The translations under genes were made by a program, and so were the position numbers. 64,000 bases of DNA from Anarhynchus alexandrinus (Eukaryota > Chordata > Aves > Charadriiformes > Charadriidae), in contig VUYV01000010.1 in assembly GCA_008711295.1 (NCBI GenBank), forward strand, positions 6,156,904-6,220,903. The letters are read 5' to 3'. Positions 12,328 to 24,800 of this stretch are shown here, piece after piece; positions within the stretch are counted from its first letter, which is position 1, and each line of letters begins with the position of its first letter. Under the pieces are notes generated by a model. It was not told where the DNA came from, made no database searches, and saw only the letters and a list, made by a program, of their open reading frames with translations.

Positions 12328-15300
12328 CACTTGGGAGGGGTGGGTCGTGCTCTGCTCTGAGGGCAGCCCCCGTGGGGGATGCTGAGGGTCGATCTGGGGC
12401 AGGGATCAGGGTGCAATAAGGAATCAGCCTCAACGGTCATCCACTGCCGGGTGGGAAGAGGACTGACAACTTGTTCGTGGATACCCCGGAGCTGGAACCA
12501 AGGCAGAGATGCTGACCCTGGTGTGCTGCAGCAGCTGGTTTCAGGCAGCCCTGTGCGGACATAGATATTGGCTGCAGAACGGCTGCCCTCACCTGCAGGC
12601 AAAAAATAAAGGCGGTTCAAAGATTCTCAGGGTCTGAATAAGCCTGTTTCCTCCGAGTGGAGGAAGAGACAGCATGATCGTGCTCTTTGGAGCTTTTTGC
12701 AATAGTGCTGCTCAGATTACAGGTGTGTGTGCAGAGATTTAATTTCAGGAATTGTCAGCAGTGCACGTTCACTGGGGACTTCTTTTTGCAAGTGAATCTT
12801 GTGCTGTTTTGGGTGTAATATTCATTGTTTGAAATGCCCTCCTGGAGTTTTTCCCCTACCAACTTTTATCTGTCTCCGCCATCATAAATATCGTCTCATT
12901 TTCTCTTTCAAATGGGTCCTGGAATGAACGCTGTGGGCTGTCTTGTACCCCAGCCTGGGGAATTCAGATTTTATTCGCTACATGCCAGGGAATTTTATTT
13001 TCCAGTAACGACTTGTGCTGTAATTGTGAACTTCCTCTTACAACAGAGATTTACCTCCCCGCTTCCCTGGTGAACACTCGCTTTGGGAATGGAGGCTGGA
13101 GCAGAGCTGGTGTTTTTCAGTGGGTTTTCTAAAGTCCCACTGAAATCCCTAGAGTTTTAGCAAAGCTGCTGCAGGACAGGGACTTGAACACCTTTTGCTG
13201 CACAACATCTGGAGGGGGAGATGCAGGAAGGGCCATCGCAGCTGGACCTGCCCCGCAGGGAGGACGGAGGGAAGGAGAGTCCCTTCTTACCTCCTCCACC
13301 CTCTACCTTCCCTCCCCAGCTCCTGTTCTCCTCTTCCTTCGCCTCCTCTCGGCAAGCTCTGACCCACAGCCTGGCCCTGGGTCACCTCCTCCTAACTGGG
13401 GATCAAAGCCAAGCTGACGCCTACGGCGCTGGCAGGGAGGGCAGCGCTGCCCTGTCGCCTGCCCCGCACGCTGCCTGCCCGACTTGTGCCTGCCAGTGTC
13501 GTCTGACGGCTGCAATTAGGACGGGAGAGGAGAGTTTACTTAGCCTGCTCCTGCCAGACCCCAGGGTGATGAAAGTTGGTTTTTAAAGGCGGCGAGATAG
13601 GGCTGGGGAGGGGATCAAAGGCATCCCGCCTGCCTACAGAAGCGGTTGGCGATGCAAAGCGCAGGGCTGCGCTCTCGGAGGCGATGCTCAGCCCTGCGCA
13701 CCTCGTCCTCCCCGCCCTGCTCGTGGTTCCCCCCGACCGCAGCGNGGGCCCGCAGAGAGGTGGCTGTGGCTCCCGGTACCGGGGAGGTCTTTGGCCCCTC
13801 CTTGGGGAACACACGGCACCCCAGTGCGCCCCTTCCAGAGGCAGAGCTTCAGAAATTGCATTACCATTAAAATGCATCTTGTGCTGCCAAGCAAGCGTGG
13901 AGCAGCCTCTGTTCCCACGGACTCATTTACCTGCTTGGAAGTGGAAAGTGTTCAGTACCTGGCGGGCTCTGCTGAGCTAATTAATTTATTTAATAACGAT
14001 GCTTAGCTGCTCTCCAGGCCTACCTGCTTTGCATCCCAAAGGGTGATGATGTTTTTTAGAAATTCCCAGTGGAGATGCGCCTGGTTTATTTATATAGATA
14101 GATTTTTATTTATTTATTGTTGTTGTTCTCCATTTTGTACAGCATCTTGCACAACAGGGCTCTGGCTCCGTACCCCTGCTCTGACATGCTGTTGTCATAC
14201 ACATGACCGCTCCCACTGGTCTGGGGACACTTCTGCTCAACTGGTCTGTGAATGCTGTGGGCTCTGCCCTCTGGGAGGATAAGTCCTAGAGCCCCATGAA
14301 CCAGTGGTGCTGCAGCTTGAGCTAACCATCCAGCCTAATTAACCTGAAATCTTCCGAGGACTGCAGTCGCTAGAGGGAGACGGGGCAGCCCCTGCTGCTA
14401 GCCTGGGTGTGAATGATTCATGGGCACCCTGTTTCCCTTCCTCTCCAGTCCCCGGGAAGAAATCCAGCTGGCTCGGAGGGGTGCAGGAGGATGCCCTGCC
14501 AGCTTCCCGTCATGACTCTTGTCATCTCAGCATTGATGCTCTCAGCCGACACCTTCCCCTCAGCTGCAGCCAGCTGGAAGTAGGGACCAGGCTGTGCCCC
14601 GGACTAGGGACATGCATTTCCTAGCAGGGGTTAGGAAAGCCTTGTTACCTTACTGGGAACCTCTGTCCGTTTTTCCTGCTGCCCCTGGCAAAGCTCTTGG
14701 GGCAGCTGACTTCAGGGAGCTTGTGTCTTGTTGCAACACAAAATGGAAATGCTGATCAAGGCTGCCTTGCCTCCAGGGACAAGCAAGAAAACACGGGTGT
14801 GGGAAAAAGTCTGTTACCCTGTAGGGCAGGTGCAGGGCATGCAACTGGAATTACCCAGAGCAGTGCCCATGGAGGCACCTGGGCGCTGGGGACGCTGGCT
14901 TGCGGCTGGGGCACGGGTGCAGGTCTTGCCCTTGCTGCCCCAGGGACTGTGAAGGGGAGGAGAGGAAAAACGTGCCATGGCGGGTTTGCCCAGAGCCTGG
15001 CCAGTGCTGCGGTCTGGCGTGGGGACATCTCTGCCGGAGCCTGGCTCCGCGGCAGAGTTTGGCAAGATCCACTCTGGCATCACCCAGCCCAAACCTTTGG
15101 TGAACCATCCTGTTCGCGTGGGGACTTCTGTGGGTAGATCCTGTCCTGAAGGAGAAGGAAAAAGCTCCCGGCACTGTGTGCTGGATGAGGGTCTTTTCCA
15201 CTTGAGCTCAGCCGGGGCTGGGATGCTCCAGCCTCGTCAGCGTAACGAGGTGCCCGTCGCTCCCAGGGCGGGCTCGCTCGCCTGATGCCATTCCCCACGC

Positions 15301-16129
15301 TTTCTCTCCACTCTGCACAAGTTTGTTCTCCGCTTGGCCCTGAGACAGACCTGGGTGTTTCCGTGACTTGCACCCCCGCTTTGTGCCCCGGCGGGTTGCT
15401 CTCCTCCTCGCGTTCCCGATTCCTACCCCAAATTGCATTTTTCTCTGCCGGTGAGTCACGCGTTGTACTGTTGCAAGACTCACCTTGCCGCGACCTCTGT
15501 GGGAGCCGTGTCCCTGCATGCAGGAGCTCAGTCGGGGCGCAGTGATTCAGCTCGGATCAGAGGACTTGCGCCTCTTCCCTCTGCCCAGCTGTGTGTATCC
15601 AAGAAAGCATTTCTGCCCGGTGGGGAGTGAATCACCCAGGAGTGGCTTACCCAGCCCTGCCTGCTGCGAGCAGGAAGGGGAACGGGAGGAGAGGAGAAGG
15701 AGAACGCGGATGGGAACCCACTGGCAGGGAAACCTTCCTCCTGCACTTGGGAGCGGGGCCACTTTGCGATGCAACGCTCGGGTTTTGGGTTGCAGAGGAA
15801 TAGGTGTCAAGTGGAGATGTAGCATTTGGTTGGTCTTGTATAGGCTTGCAGGCAACCCCGGCAACTGTTCTCCTGGAGCAGAGAGCAGCCGGTGCTTGTC
15901 CCGCTCCGACTGCATGGGCTGCAGCTTGTCTCCGGCCCGGTGGATTGTTCTCTGCTGATGCTTCGGGCAAGCTGGGACACGGCCACCGTGGAGAGGATGT
16001 CCGCTTTGTCATGCCTTGAGCTGATGCCGGGCTGATCTCTCTGCCCATTCCCACAGCCGCTCTCTGGAGATAGAGGCTGGGGATTTTCCAAGCAGGGGAG
16101 CTGGTATGGGGCCATCCTGCCTGCTCAGC

Positions 16130-16171
16130 TGTCACCTCCAACAGGCAGTGGGTTGTCACCTCCAACAGGCA
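16130..16171. repeat. 18-bp direct repeat, 24-bp period
   Basis: TGTCACCTCCAACAGGCA occurs at 16130-16147 and again, identically, at 16154-16171. Confidence 0.9.
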
Positions 16172-18282
16172 TTTTGAGCGGAGGGAGTGAGATTTCATTG
16201 TGTTCTTTCTGCTGTATTCTTTCATTTGCTGTGGTCTGCATTTGCTGCACACTGGCCCAGAGCAATTAAAGGCATCTAATTTAAGAAGGACGAGAATAAA
16301 TATAAGTTGTGGCAATGACACAGTTTTTAAAGAAAGCCACTCGGTGAGTCTTCCTCTTTGACCTGTCTGGTTTGGTGTGCTGTAGCATGGCGGGCGTTAC
16401 TCACTTGGCGCACAATAATTTTTGCACTACCAGGTCCTGGCAGAAGGGAGCTGAAGGTAAAGCTGCTTTGGGCTCCCCAAAAAGCTGATGTGATGGATGA
16501 GTCTGGTGAGCATCTGTTTAGATGGGTTTTGCAAAAATATATCCCAATCAGGTCAGAGCGGCCTTGTGGTGTCACTGAACAACTTCCTGCACCTGTGGGT
16601 GCAGCCTGGGAGCACCTGGAGAAAGGGCAGGACCAGTGCATGGTCCCAGGCGTTGGGGACCACAGTCAGCCCACCTGTGGGCGGCCCCAGTGGGAATATC
16701 AGCTGGGATCACTGGGCCTCGCTGCTGGCTTCATTCAGTCTGCCTGAGGAACGCTCTGGACAACAGCAAAGCTGTGTCTGATCTGGAAACAGGTCCCTAG
16801 AGGACAGTGTTGATGTCCCCACCCTATGTCACATCAGACTCAGCTCATTGCCTTGATTTTCACAATGCATCGTGGCTTATCCCACCTGGCCAAGCATCCC
16901 TTATCTGATACCAAGCAGTGGCCTGTTGCCTCCTGGGTTTGGGAAGAGGGCTCCCAGCCTCCCCCCTGGTGGTGTCACCATCCTTTAGGCACCTTCTTCG
17001 TGCTGTTACCGCTGCCAGATGCATGCACGTGCATACAGCAGGGGATCAGGCGTCCCAGGACGAGGGCTGCGAGGTGCTATGGTGATTCACTCGATCAATA
17101 ACTGCAGGGGATGAATATCAGACACACATCTCTGGGGCAAGGCAAGAGACCTTCAGCTCATCTATTTTTGGCACGGGAATCAAGTGTCCCAATAAAATCA
17201 CAGGCCCTGAAAGTTAAATGATAAATCTGACACTGATAGGTGTGGGTAGGGAATTTCCTGCAAACTGCTGACTATAAACATGGTCATTAATATTATTCTG
17301 AGAGGAACTTGTTTGTGATTTATTAGACCTGTGTGGGACAGGCCCATAGAAGACACATGGAATAAATCAGGGAAAACCCTGAAATGCCCTTGAGCTGGTT
17401 CAACCCCTGCTACTGCAGCCAGGGTGACGGGAGCACGGCAGCCTGCAGGTAGGCTTTTCTTGGGCAGTGCTGGCCAGGATGGGATCTGCCGTCTGCTGAC
17501 AGGACCTGGGATTAAGAGGAGACGTGGGCAGGAGGCTGGGAGGTGAGTTGTGATGAGCTTGGTCCTTCCCAGGACCTGAAATGGCAACGGGCTACGGCAA
17601 CGTGCAGCTTTGTGCCCCGCGCTGCCAACGGAGGATGGGGGCCGGGAGGGAGGCATGTTGCTACAGTTCTGCCATTACCACATCCAAAATTATCGTTCAT
17701 ATAAACAAGGCGAGCAAGCAAACCTCAGGACAAACCAGGACTCGTCTGGGGGAAGCGGGAAAAGGCAGGACCCACCAGGCGAGGGGGAGCGGGGTTGTAC
17801 GGGGCTCCTTCAGGTGGTGGGGTCCTGTTGCTGGCACTGCAATTTAACCCATCTCTCCTGACTGTGCTCCGAGGCTGCTGGACGCTCCTCTAACTATGGC
17901 ACGATGTGTCCAAATTTCCCCCAGTGCAGTTTGGAAGGGGAAGATGTGGATGTAAAGGAGCCGGGGGTACCTGGGGAGCAGCTCCGCTGTGCTGATGTAG
18001 GAACTTCTCCTTAGCCCCAGGAGAAGTTCCAGCAGCAATTATCTCCTGTGGGTGCCACCCAGAGTGAAGCTCTCGCTGGGTTTTGTTTCCCGGACATCTA
18101 ACGACTTGCCTGAAGAAAGCTCTGCTGTAGAGCCTGCATCTCCCCACTCTGTTCATTAGTACGAGGGTTTGTGCCTGGTAGACTTGCACTCGGATGGGTG
18201 ACAGCAAACGGGCTCTGCAGAGGGCACTGAAACAGCAAAGGGACCATCCGCCTGGGCTCCAGAGCACCCTGGGCTGGGGTTT

Positions 18283-18808
18283 AAAGCTAGGCTGCATACA
18301 GCTCTGGAGCCCCCAACACAGGAAAGACATGGGCCTGTTTGAACTGGTCCAGGGGAGGCCACAAAGATGATCAGAGGGCTGGAGCACTTCTCCTAGGAGG
18401 ACAGGCTGAGAGAGTTGGGGTTGTTCAGCCTGGAGAAGAGAAGACTCCGAGGAGACCTTATAGCCCCTTCCAGTACATAAAGGGGGCCTACAGGAGAGCT
18501 GGGGAAGGACTTTTTACCAGGGCATGTAGTGATAGGATGACGGGGAATGGCTTCAAACTGGAAGAAGGTAGATTTACATTAGATATTAGGAAGAAATTTT
18601 TCACTCTGGGGGTGATGAGGCACTGGCCCAGGTTGCCCAGAGAAGCTGTGGCTGCCCCATCCCTGGAGGTGTTCAAGGCCAGGCTGGATGGGGCTTGGAA
18701 CAACCTGGGCTGGTGGGAGGTGTCCTTGCCCACGGCAGGGGGTTGGAACTAGATGATTTTCAAAGTCCCTTCCAACCTAAACCATTCTATGATTCTGTGA
18801 TTCTATGT
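18283..18808 (+). mobile_element. CR1 LINE, 5'-truncated 3' fragment
   Basis: About 525 bp of the 3' part of an avian CR1 non-LTR retrotransposon. It begins in the block reading GCTGCATACAGCTCTGG and runs through the hallmark GGCTGAGAGAGTTGGGG / TTCAGCCTGGAGAAG stretch, then the TTAGATATTAGGAAGAAA stretch. It ends in TTGGAACTAGATGATTTTCAAAG, CCCTTCCAAC and the CR1 3' terminus of short ATTCTATGATTCTGTG repeats. The copy is 5'-truncated, as nearly all CR1 copies are, and its reverse-transcriptase frame is absent, so it cannot move on its own. It is the longest CR1 copy in the window and the best evidence that the DNA is avian. Confidence 0.96.
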
Positions 18809-21800
18809 TGGCATAAATTATCTTCTCATTCAGCATCTCCACCTCCTCCAGACTCTGGTGGGCCTTTTCAGTCCATGGTTGTATAGGGGGAGGTCTAGCT
18901 CCATGGGGCCCAGTGCTGCACTGAAAAATGAACGTTGTGCACCATCACTGCCCCAGTTGGGCTGAGGGTGGAGATTTGCCACTGAGATTTAGGAGAGGTC
19001 CTCAGGTATTAGGTGGCTTTTAGCAGGGAATTAACCTAAGAGCTTACACATCAGGACTCTGGAGGGGGTATCGGTGCTTCAGGTGGCTGAGCTGACCACT
19101 GAGGTAATCTTTCCTTCTGAGGGGCTTTCCCTGGTACCTGAAGAGCATCTCCTTTCAGTTGCATTTTCTTCCTGTTAGTTTCTTTTAATGGAAAATCAGT
19201 AATTCCGGGGACATGCTGACATGGAAAGGAAAGGAGGACAAAATCCAGGGTTTGCGCTCATGATAAATCGGGTACTCTGCTAGGGTCACGTGCATCCTCA
19301 GAGCACGAGGTTATTCCTTAATACCAGTGTCTGAACTTGTCTTTCGTAAGGAGGTAAATGACATCTTTACTGGACATGTATCTATCTGTGCTGCAGGTGA
19401 ACAGCTTGAACATCCTGGGTATCAAATCAGAGGGGTAAAATCCTTGGAAATGAGGAATTCCAAGCACCAGGAGAGCAGGAATTGAGAAATAACCAGTTCC
19501 TTGGCTGGCCACAGGAAACCCAGCCTTCTGGTTAGCTTCGGCACAAGCTTTGCAGCCATGTAGGCAGGCAGATGGATGGTTGAGATCTTCTAATACGTAT
19601 TGGCCAATACTGACATGGTTTGGCGTATGTGTGCATGGGATGACTGTGAGTAGCCTAAATATGATTGTTGGGCAATAGTTTGCTGTTATACAAATCACAC
19701 AGATGTTGCACAACCAGGGAGGGGTAATTCTTCAGGTGTCCCAGTGCCTCGGCTGTGGCTCTGCTCGGCTGAGAGTCCCGCTTGAGCAACGCTGTGGGAG
19801 CACAACGCAGGGCACACAGTGCTCCTTAATGTCGTGTCCTGTTCTAGGCACAGGGGAGAGACCCTGCACCCCGTCTCTTTTACACTGCTGTCACAGGCAG
19901 AAGGAAAAGGTGTGCCTGGGTATGTGACACACTGCTGGTGGGGGTGCCTGTCCTCTGTCCGTCACCCACGCCTTGTCCCCTCATTTAGCATCGGTTGGAG
20001 CTGTGCAAGTGCACAGGAGCTGTGGCTGTCCCAGACATAGGACTGCTCTCGGCTAAGCTTGGGGCCAAGTTTTTCATCCAGTTTTAAGTCTGGAGAACCT
20101 CACGCTTACAGCCCCAGGGTGGAAGGAGCCCCGGCTGGCTGCAGCTGGGAACACACCCCATCCTCTCGATGCACTCTGGCTCTGCTGCTCGCTGCTGCTG
20201 GTTAGTCTGGCCACTGAGGTGTTCAGATGTAGATCAGCACTGGCTGATCCTTAAACAGGCCCAGATTGCTATTATTGTCCTCTTAATACTCCCTAAGCTG
20301 GTTATAGAGGAAATTCTACTTCAGACACTACCGCGCGCTCCCCACCACTCCTCAGCACAGCTCATCGCAGTACCAGTTTCAGCAGCATGCAGGATTCCCA
20401 AATGGATAGAAAACTACAGGGCATAGCTTTGTTAGGCACTCAAAAAGGATTTCGCTCCGCAAAAGTAGAACTCTGTGTTAGGGGGAGAAATGATAAAGGG
20501 ATTAGGAGTGAGTGCACCTCTGTGGCAGAAAGGGCAGCAGAGCGGTACATGAAGGTGCAGTGGAGTTGGACTCCGTGTCTGTGTGGGCACCAGTGTGAGC
20601 TCCCTGGGCTGGGGTACGGGCCAGCCCAGGGGTCCCCAGAGCTGGGAGAGGGAGAGCCGAGCCCCCTGGCTTTGTGAAGTTTTCTCTGTGCCCTCAGGAG
20701 CCCATCCCAGGGCAGATCAGCCTTTGCAGCTCCTGGGACCGAGGAAAGCCGGGACCTGTGAGGCATTGCTGACAGTGACTAAACCCTCAGGTGAGGGGAA
20801 GAGCCCTCAGCCCACCACTTCTTTTGGCTGCATCCCTGAGGGCCCCGATTCAGGGTTGCTTTAAACCACTAAGTCCAAGGGGCTTAATGTGGACAGCAGG
20901 TACCTGCTGGGGTAGACTCCACTCCGGGTGTGCAGGGGTGGTTTCAGGGGTAAACCAGGTAAATGACTGTGCTGGGCACGCGCCGTGGATGTGGTTGTGA
21001 ACCCTGGGAAGCAGGACACCCATCAGGGCAGGTGCCTTGGGCCAAGGCTGGTGTATATTGAGGGACAGGCCCTAGTTTCCAAAAACACGTGCGTTGAGGC
21101 AAAGCTGGCAGTGGTAGTAGAGAGCAGGGCAGGCCAGGAGGCTTTCTGCAGCACCCAGACGGCCAGGGTGAGCTCTGAAGCCCCGGCTGAATGTGGTCCG
21201 ACATATTCAGCATAGCGTGTGTGCACGGACATCAGCCCCCCAGCACACGGCGGGGACATTTGCTTCTCAGCTACAGGATTTGAAATTCTTCTGCTCTTTG
21301 TTTGCTGGGAGAACCGGAGAATACGTGGATCCTCATGAGCTCTGATATCTCTGATTTATCTCCTTCCTCTAAATGCCTGAGATCATTAAGGACAGGGGAA
21401 AGAAAGCCTCTTATCTGACTGCCAGCAGCACTGAAAGGGCCCTCTATATTACCTTGTGGTTTATAATTTCCAAAGTATTTCTGTCCGAATTTACCAGAGG
21501 ACAGAGAGGTTGTAGGGAACACAGAAACACAAACAGCATAGGCACAGCTTGCTCTTGCTTATACAGGAATGGAGCAGCATTCGGAAGGCAATTAGAGCAC
21601 GGGTTTTTAGCGGGCACGGGGGCACCAGATGGACAAACACCTTGTAAACTCTTAACGTGGATGTACCTGGCCAAAGACTTTTTCTGCTCTGGAGTTATGC
21701 ATGTGTGGACTGCACAAACACAGTGTAAAGGCAAAGTGACAGCAGGTGGTTACACAGAAGAGTCGACATTTCTGAGTGTGCGAGGAAGCTTTTATTCTTG

Positions 21801-24800
21801 GGGAGATATGTGGACCTATGTGAGGCTCAGGAGACAGCCAGCTGAAGGTGGGGGAAAGTCTGCTCTGTGCCAGGGCCTTGGATGAGAGCCAGTTCTGAAG
21901 GCAGAGTTAATTCCAGGGGAAAGAACATAGGTGTTTGGGTGGTTTCAGGATCAAGGGATTGCCTTCAAAGCTGGATGGGCATCTTGTGTTACCTAGGGTA
22001 GGTGGTGTAAATAAAACAAGTGACCTGGAAAATACACCAGGACTTCACATCACTGCTTTGTCTTCTGCTGGGCAGCCAGCATGCAGAGGATAAGGCATCT
22101 GCTGTCGGTGGGCAGGGGAACAGTACTGATGCAAGTATATGACACCAATGGTAGAGAAAGCAATAACAAAGTTGTGAGTGTACAGAATGAGTGTGTTTAG
22201 GTACACAAAATACATACACGAGCACACGCATATGTCAAAACATCTTTGTAAGGTGCTAAAGCAGAAGTTTATGCATAACCTATTTATGTGGAAATACATC
22301 TTGAGTTAGTAAATACCACTTTGCACTCTTCTCCATGTATGAGCATAGATGCCTTTCATGGCATAGTATGAACATGACTAAGGGGGAGTACTCCTGCTAA
22401 TCGAGATCAGAAAAGATATGGAAGCACATAAAAGAGGGAGATTACACATTCTTGTAAAGCCTTCAAAGATGAATTCATGCACTGGTATACAAATATGTGG
22501 GGTGGGGGGATGAGATGTACCCAAACACATCAACAGGGAATTATACCCACGGAGAGATGAGCAGTCCCTCTCTCTTTTTGGATGTACATTTAATACCTGT
22601 GTGATGATAACTAAAGCCCCGTTTGGGTGTTATGTCTTGTGATTTACTGCGGTCTTATAAATCTTTCAGCAATTTGAAATCTGCAGTGAACAAAGGTATT
22701 GCAAAGGTTTGGAATAGAAACAAAGAGAAGGACTTGCATCGTGTTCAGCAGAGGGTACCTTGGTCTCTCCGGAAAAAGCGACTGATAGGCAAGGAGAGTA
22801 GGAGGTCCCACAGGACTTTTCAGCCCAGGAGACAAAAAGCTGTTGCCTGTGGATGCCAATTCCACCACCAAAGGAAGGTACCCGTCTCAAGTACCTCACC
22901 TGGGCAGGCTGATCTCTCGCTGAAGGGGTAGACCTTTTCTGGTGGCTCCACGCCTTCCTGGAGAACCTGAAGATGGGATGTGGGCCCGGAAAGCCACCTG
23001 TGAGGTAGGCAGTGTTGTCGGAAGCTGTGGGTGGATGTGGGCAGAGAGTGCAGCTGGGAGCAGATGGAAGGGGGGTGGAGATGGTTTTTGGGGTGGAACT
23101 GGAAAGGGAAATGGAGCTGGTGAGAGATATGCCTGTGAGCGGCAGAGAAATGTAGCAAAAATAATTAGATGAGATGTATGAAATGGGTGGCTGTGGCAAG
23201 TGGCACTGGAACAGAGAAGAAAAACAGAGAATATGGGACAGAGTCTGGAAGGAAGAACTAGAGGTCTGGAGGACTGGATGGAGACACAGAGAGGAGGGGC
23301 AAAAAAGAGATCACAAAGATTCAGAGGACACAGAATACATCTCTCTAGGAGGATGAACAAGCGTGAGAGGCAGGCTGGGCCAGGGCACTCCACCGCAGAG
23401 CATCCCTGCTGCAGGGTGCACCCAGGTGGCTGATCGGGGAGGGACCCTGAGGAGCGATCTCTTCCCAACCAGTCTGAGCCTCTGACCTGCTGGCAGTGAC
23501 AGCACTGCAATGGGGGTCTGTGGACATGCACAAACCACATCTCTTCCCTACCCTCTCCATGACCCTGGCAGGGTGCTCTCACTCACAGCTTCCAGGAGGT
23601 CAACAGGCCGTGTTAGCAAGCAAAAGGTTGAGAGCTCAGTCTAAAGTAGAGCTGTGGCTACAGTGTGATGGATGCTGAGTGACCATTGTAAGACCTGGAT
23701 GGCTCCCAAGTGTCATCAACAGGAGTTAGAGCTCATCTTCAGAAAACACAGCTGGGAGGCAGACAGGCATGGTCTTGGGGGCAGGATGGGACTCAGGTGA
23801 GAAGTTAAAACAGTGCATGGTGTGCAGGGAAGATCAGTCATTGCATTGCTGCCCTCCTTCCAAAGGGCTGAGAAAGGACATCTTGAGGACAGTTGGCTTC
23901 ACGAGAGATGTGGTACCTCGGCATGCTCCCATCGATGTGCTACCACCTCAGCAGGCAACAGGAAAGTCTTATTGATAGTCCCACAGCTAAGGAAAGAAGG
24001 GGTGACTGTGCCACCCTCTTTGAGGTTTGTTTTGCTACTCCAACACTGAACTGGTTTTCTTCTACTCTTTGGCCAGCTTGTCTGATGTCCAGTTGATGTT
24101 TGGTGGCACAGTGGCTCTGTCACAGTGGTGACAGCAATCCTGACTATTCCTGCCAAGAAATCAAAGCTGAAGAATGTGGAGGTGGAGGTGTTGGTAGGAC
24201 TGAGGGGTGGAGAGGCACCACAGACCATCTGCAGAGAGCATGGGGTTGACTGTGCAGTTGACAGCGAACACCATGATTTGCCCAGTGGAGATGGTGATTT
24301 CTGGCTTCCTTTGTAGGATGAGATCATTCATTGGATTCCCACCAAGAAATCAGCACTCCATCCCGCAAACGGTTCAACCCTGCTGAGGGCATCTGTGCTG
24401 ATTATTGCTGTAGATGAGTCTCCAAGAACGCCAAAGGGCTGATTCTTTAGAGAATCGAAGCCCGGACACTTGTGGGTGGATAAGAAAGTAAATAAAAGGA
24501 TGAAGAACTTGGTCAGTCAATGCTTCCCTGCACTGGAATGACTCGTCTTCACCAGGGTCAGGAGAAATGGGGAGCACTGGAAATGAGCAACATGAGCAAA
24601 ACTGGAAATGGGTAAAACCCAGTGGGAGGTTTTGATTTTTTTTTTTTTTTTTGCAAATGATCACCTGTGTGATCATGATTTCACCACTCCCAAGGCAGCA
24701 CATGGCTTAATTCTGGGTCCTGCAAGGAAGAAAAAGGTTTGTTGCCAGGCTGCTTCCGATCCCCTAAACAGTCTACAAGAAATCCACCCATCTCTTCTGA

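Larger units (their letters stand above)
960..18279. other. intergenic DNA, no gene recognised
   Basis: Both strands were read through this block. Open frames are short, have no recognisable domains, and overlap on several frames, as expected by chance in GC-moderate DNA. No tRNA, rRNA or retroviral frames were seen. A small CpG-rich patch near 13,610-13,760 contains a single undetermined base at 13,745. Short tandem repeats within the block are listed separately. Confidence 0.6.

Noticed and set aside
22896..23582. 228-codon minus-strand frame
   Set aside because: Composition is Ser/Pro/Cys-rich and arises from purine-rich DNA on the opposite strand; no domain, and several overlapping frames of similar length.
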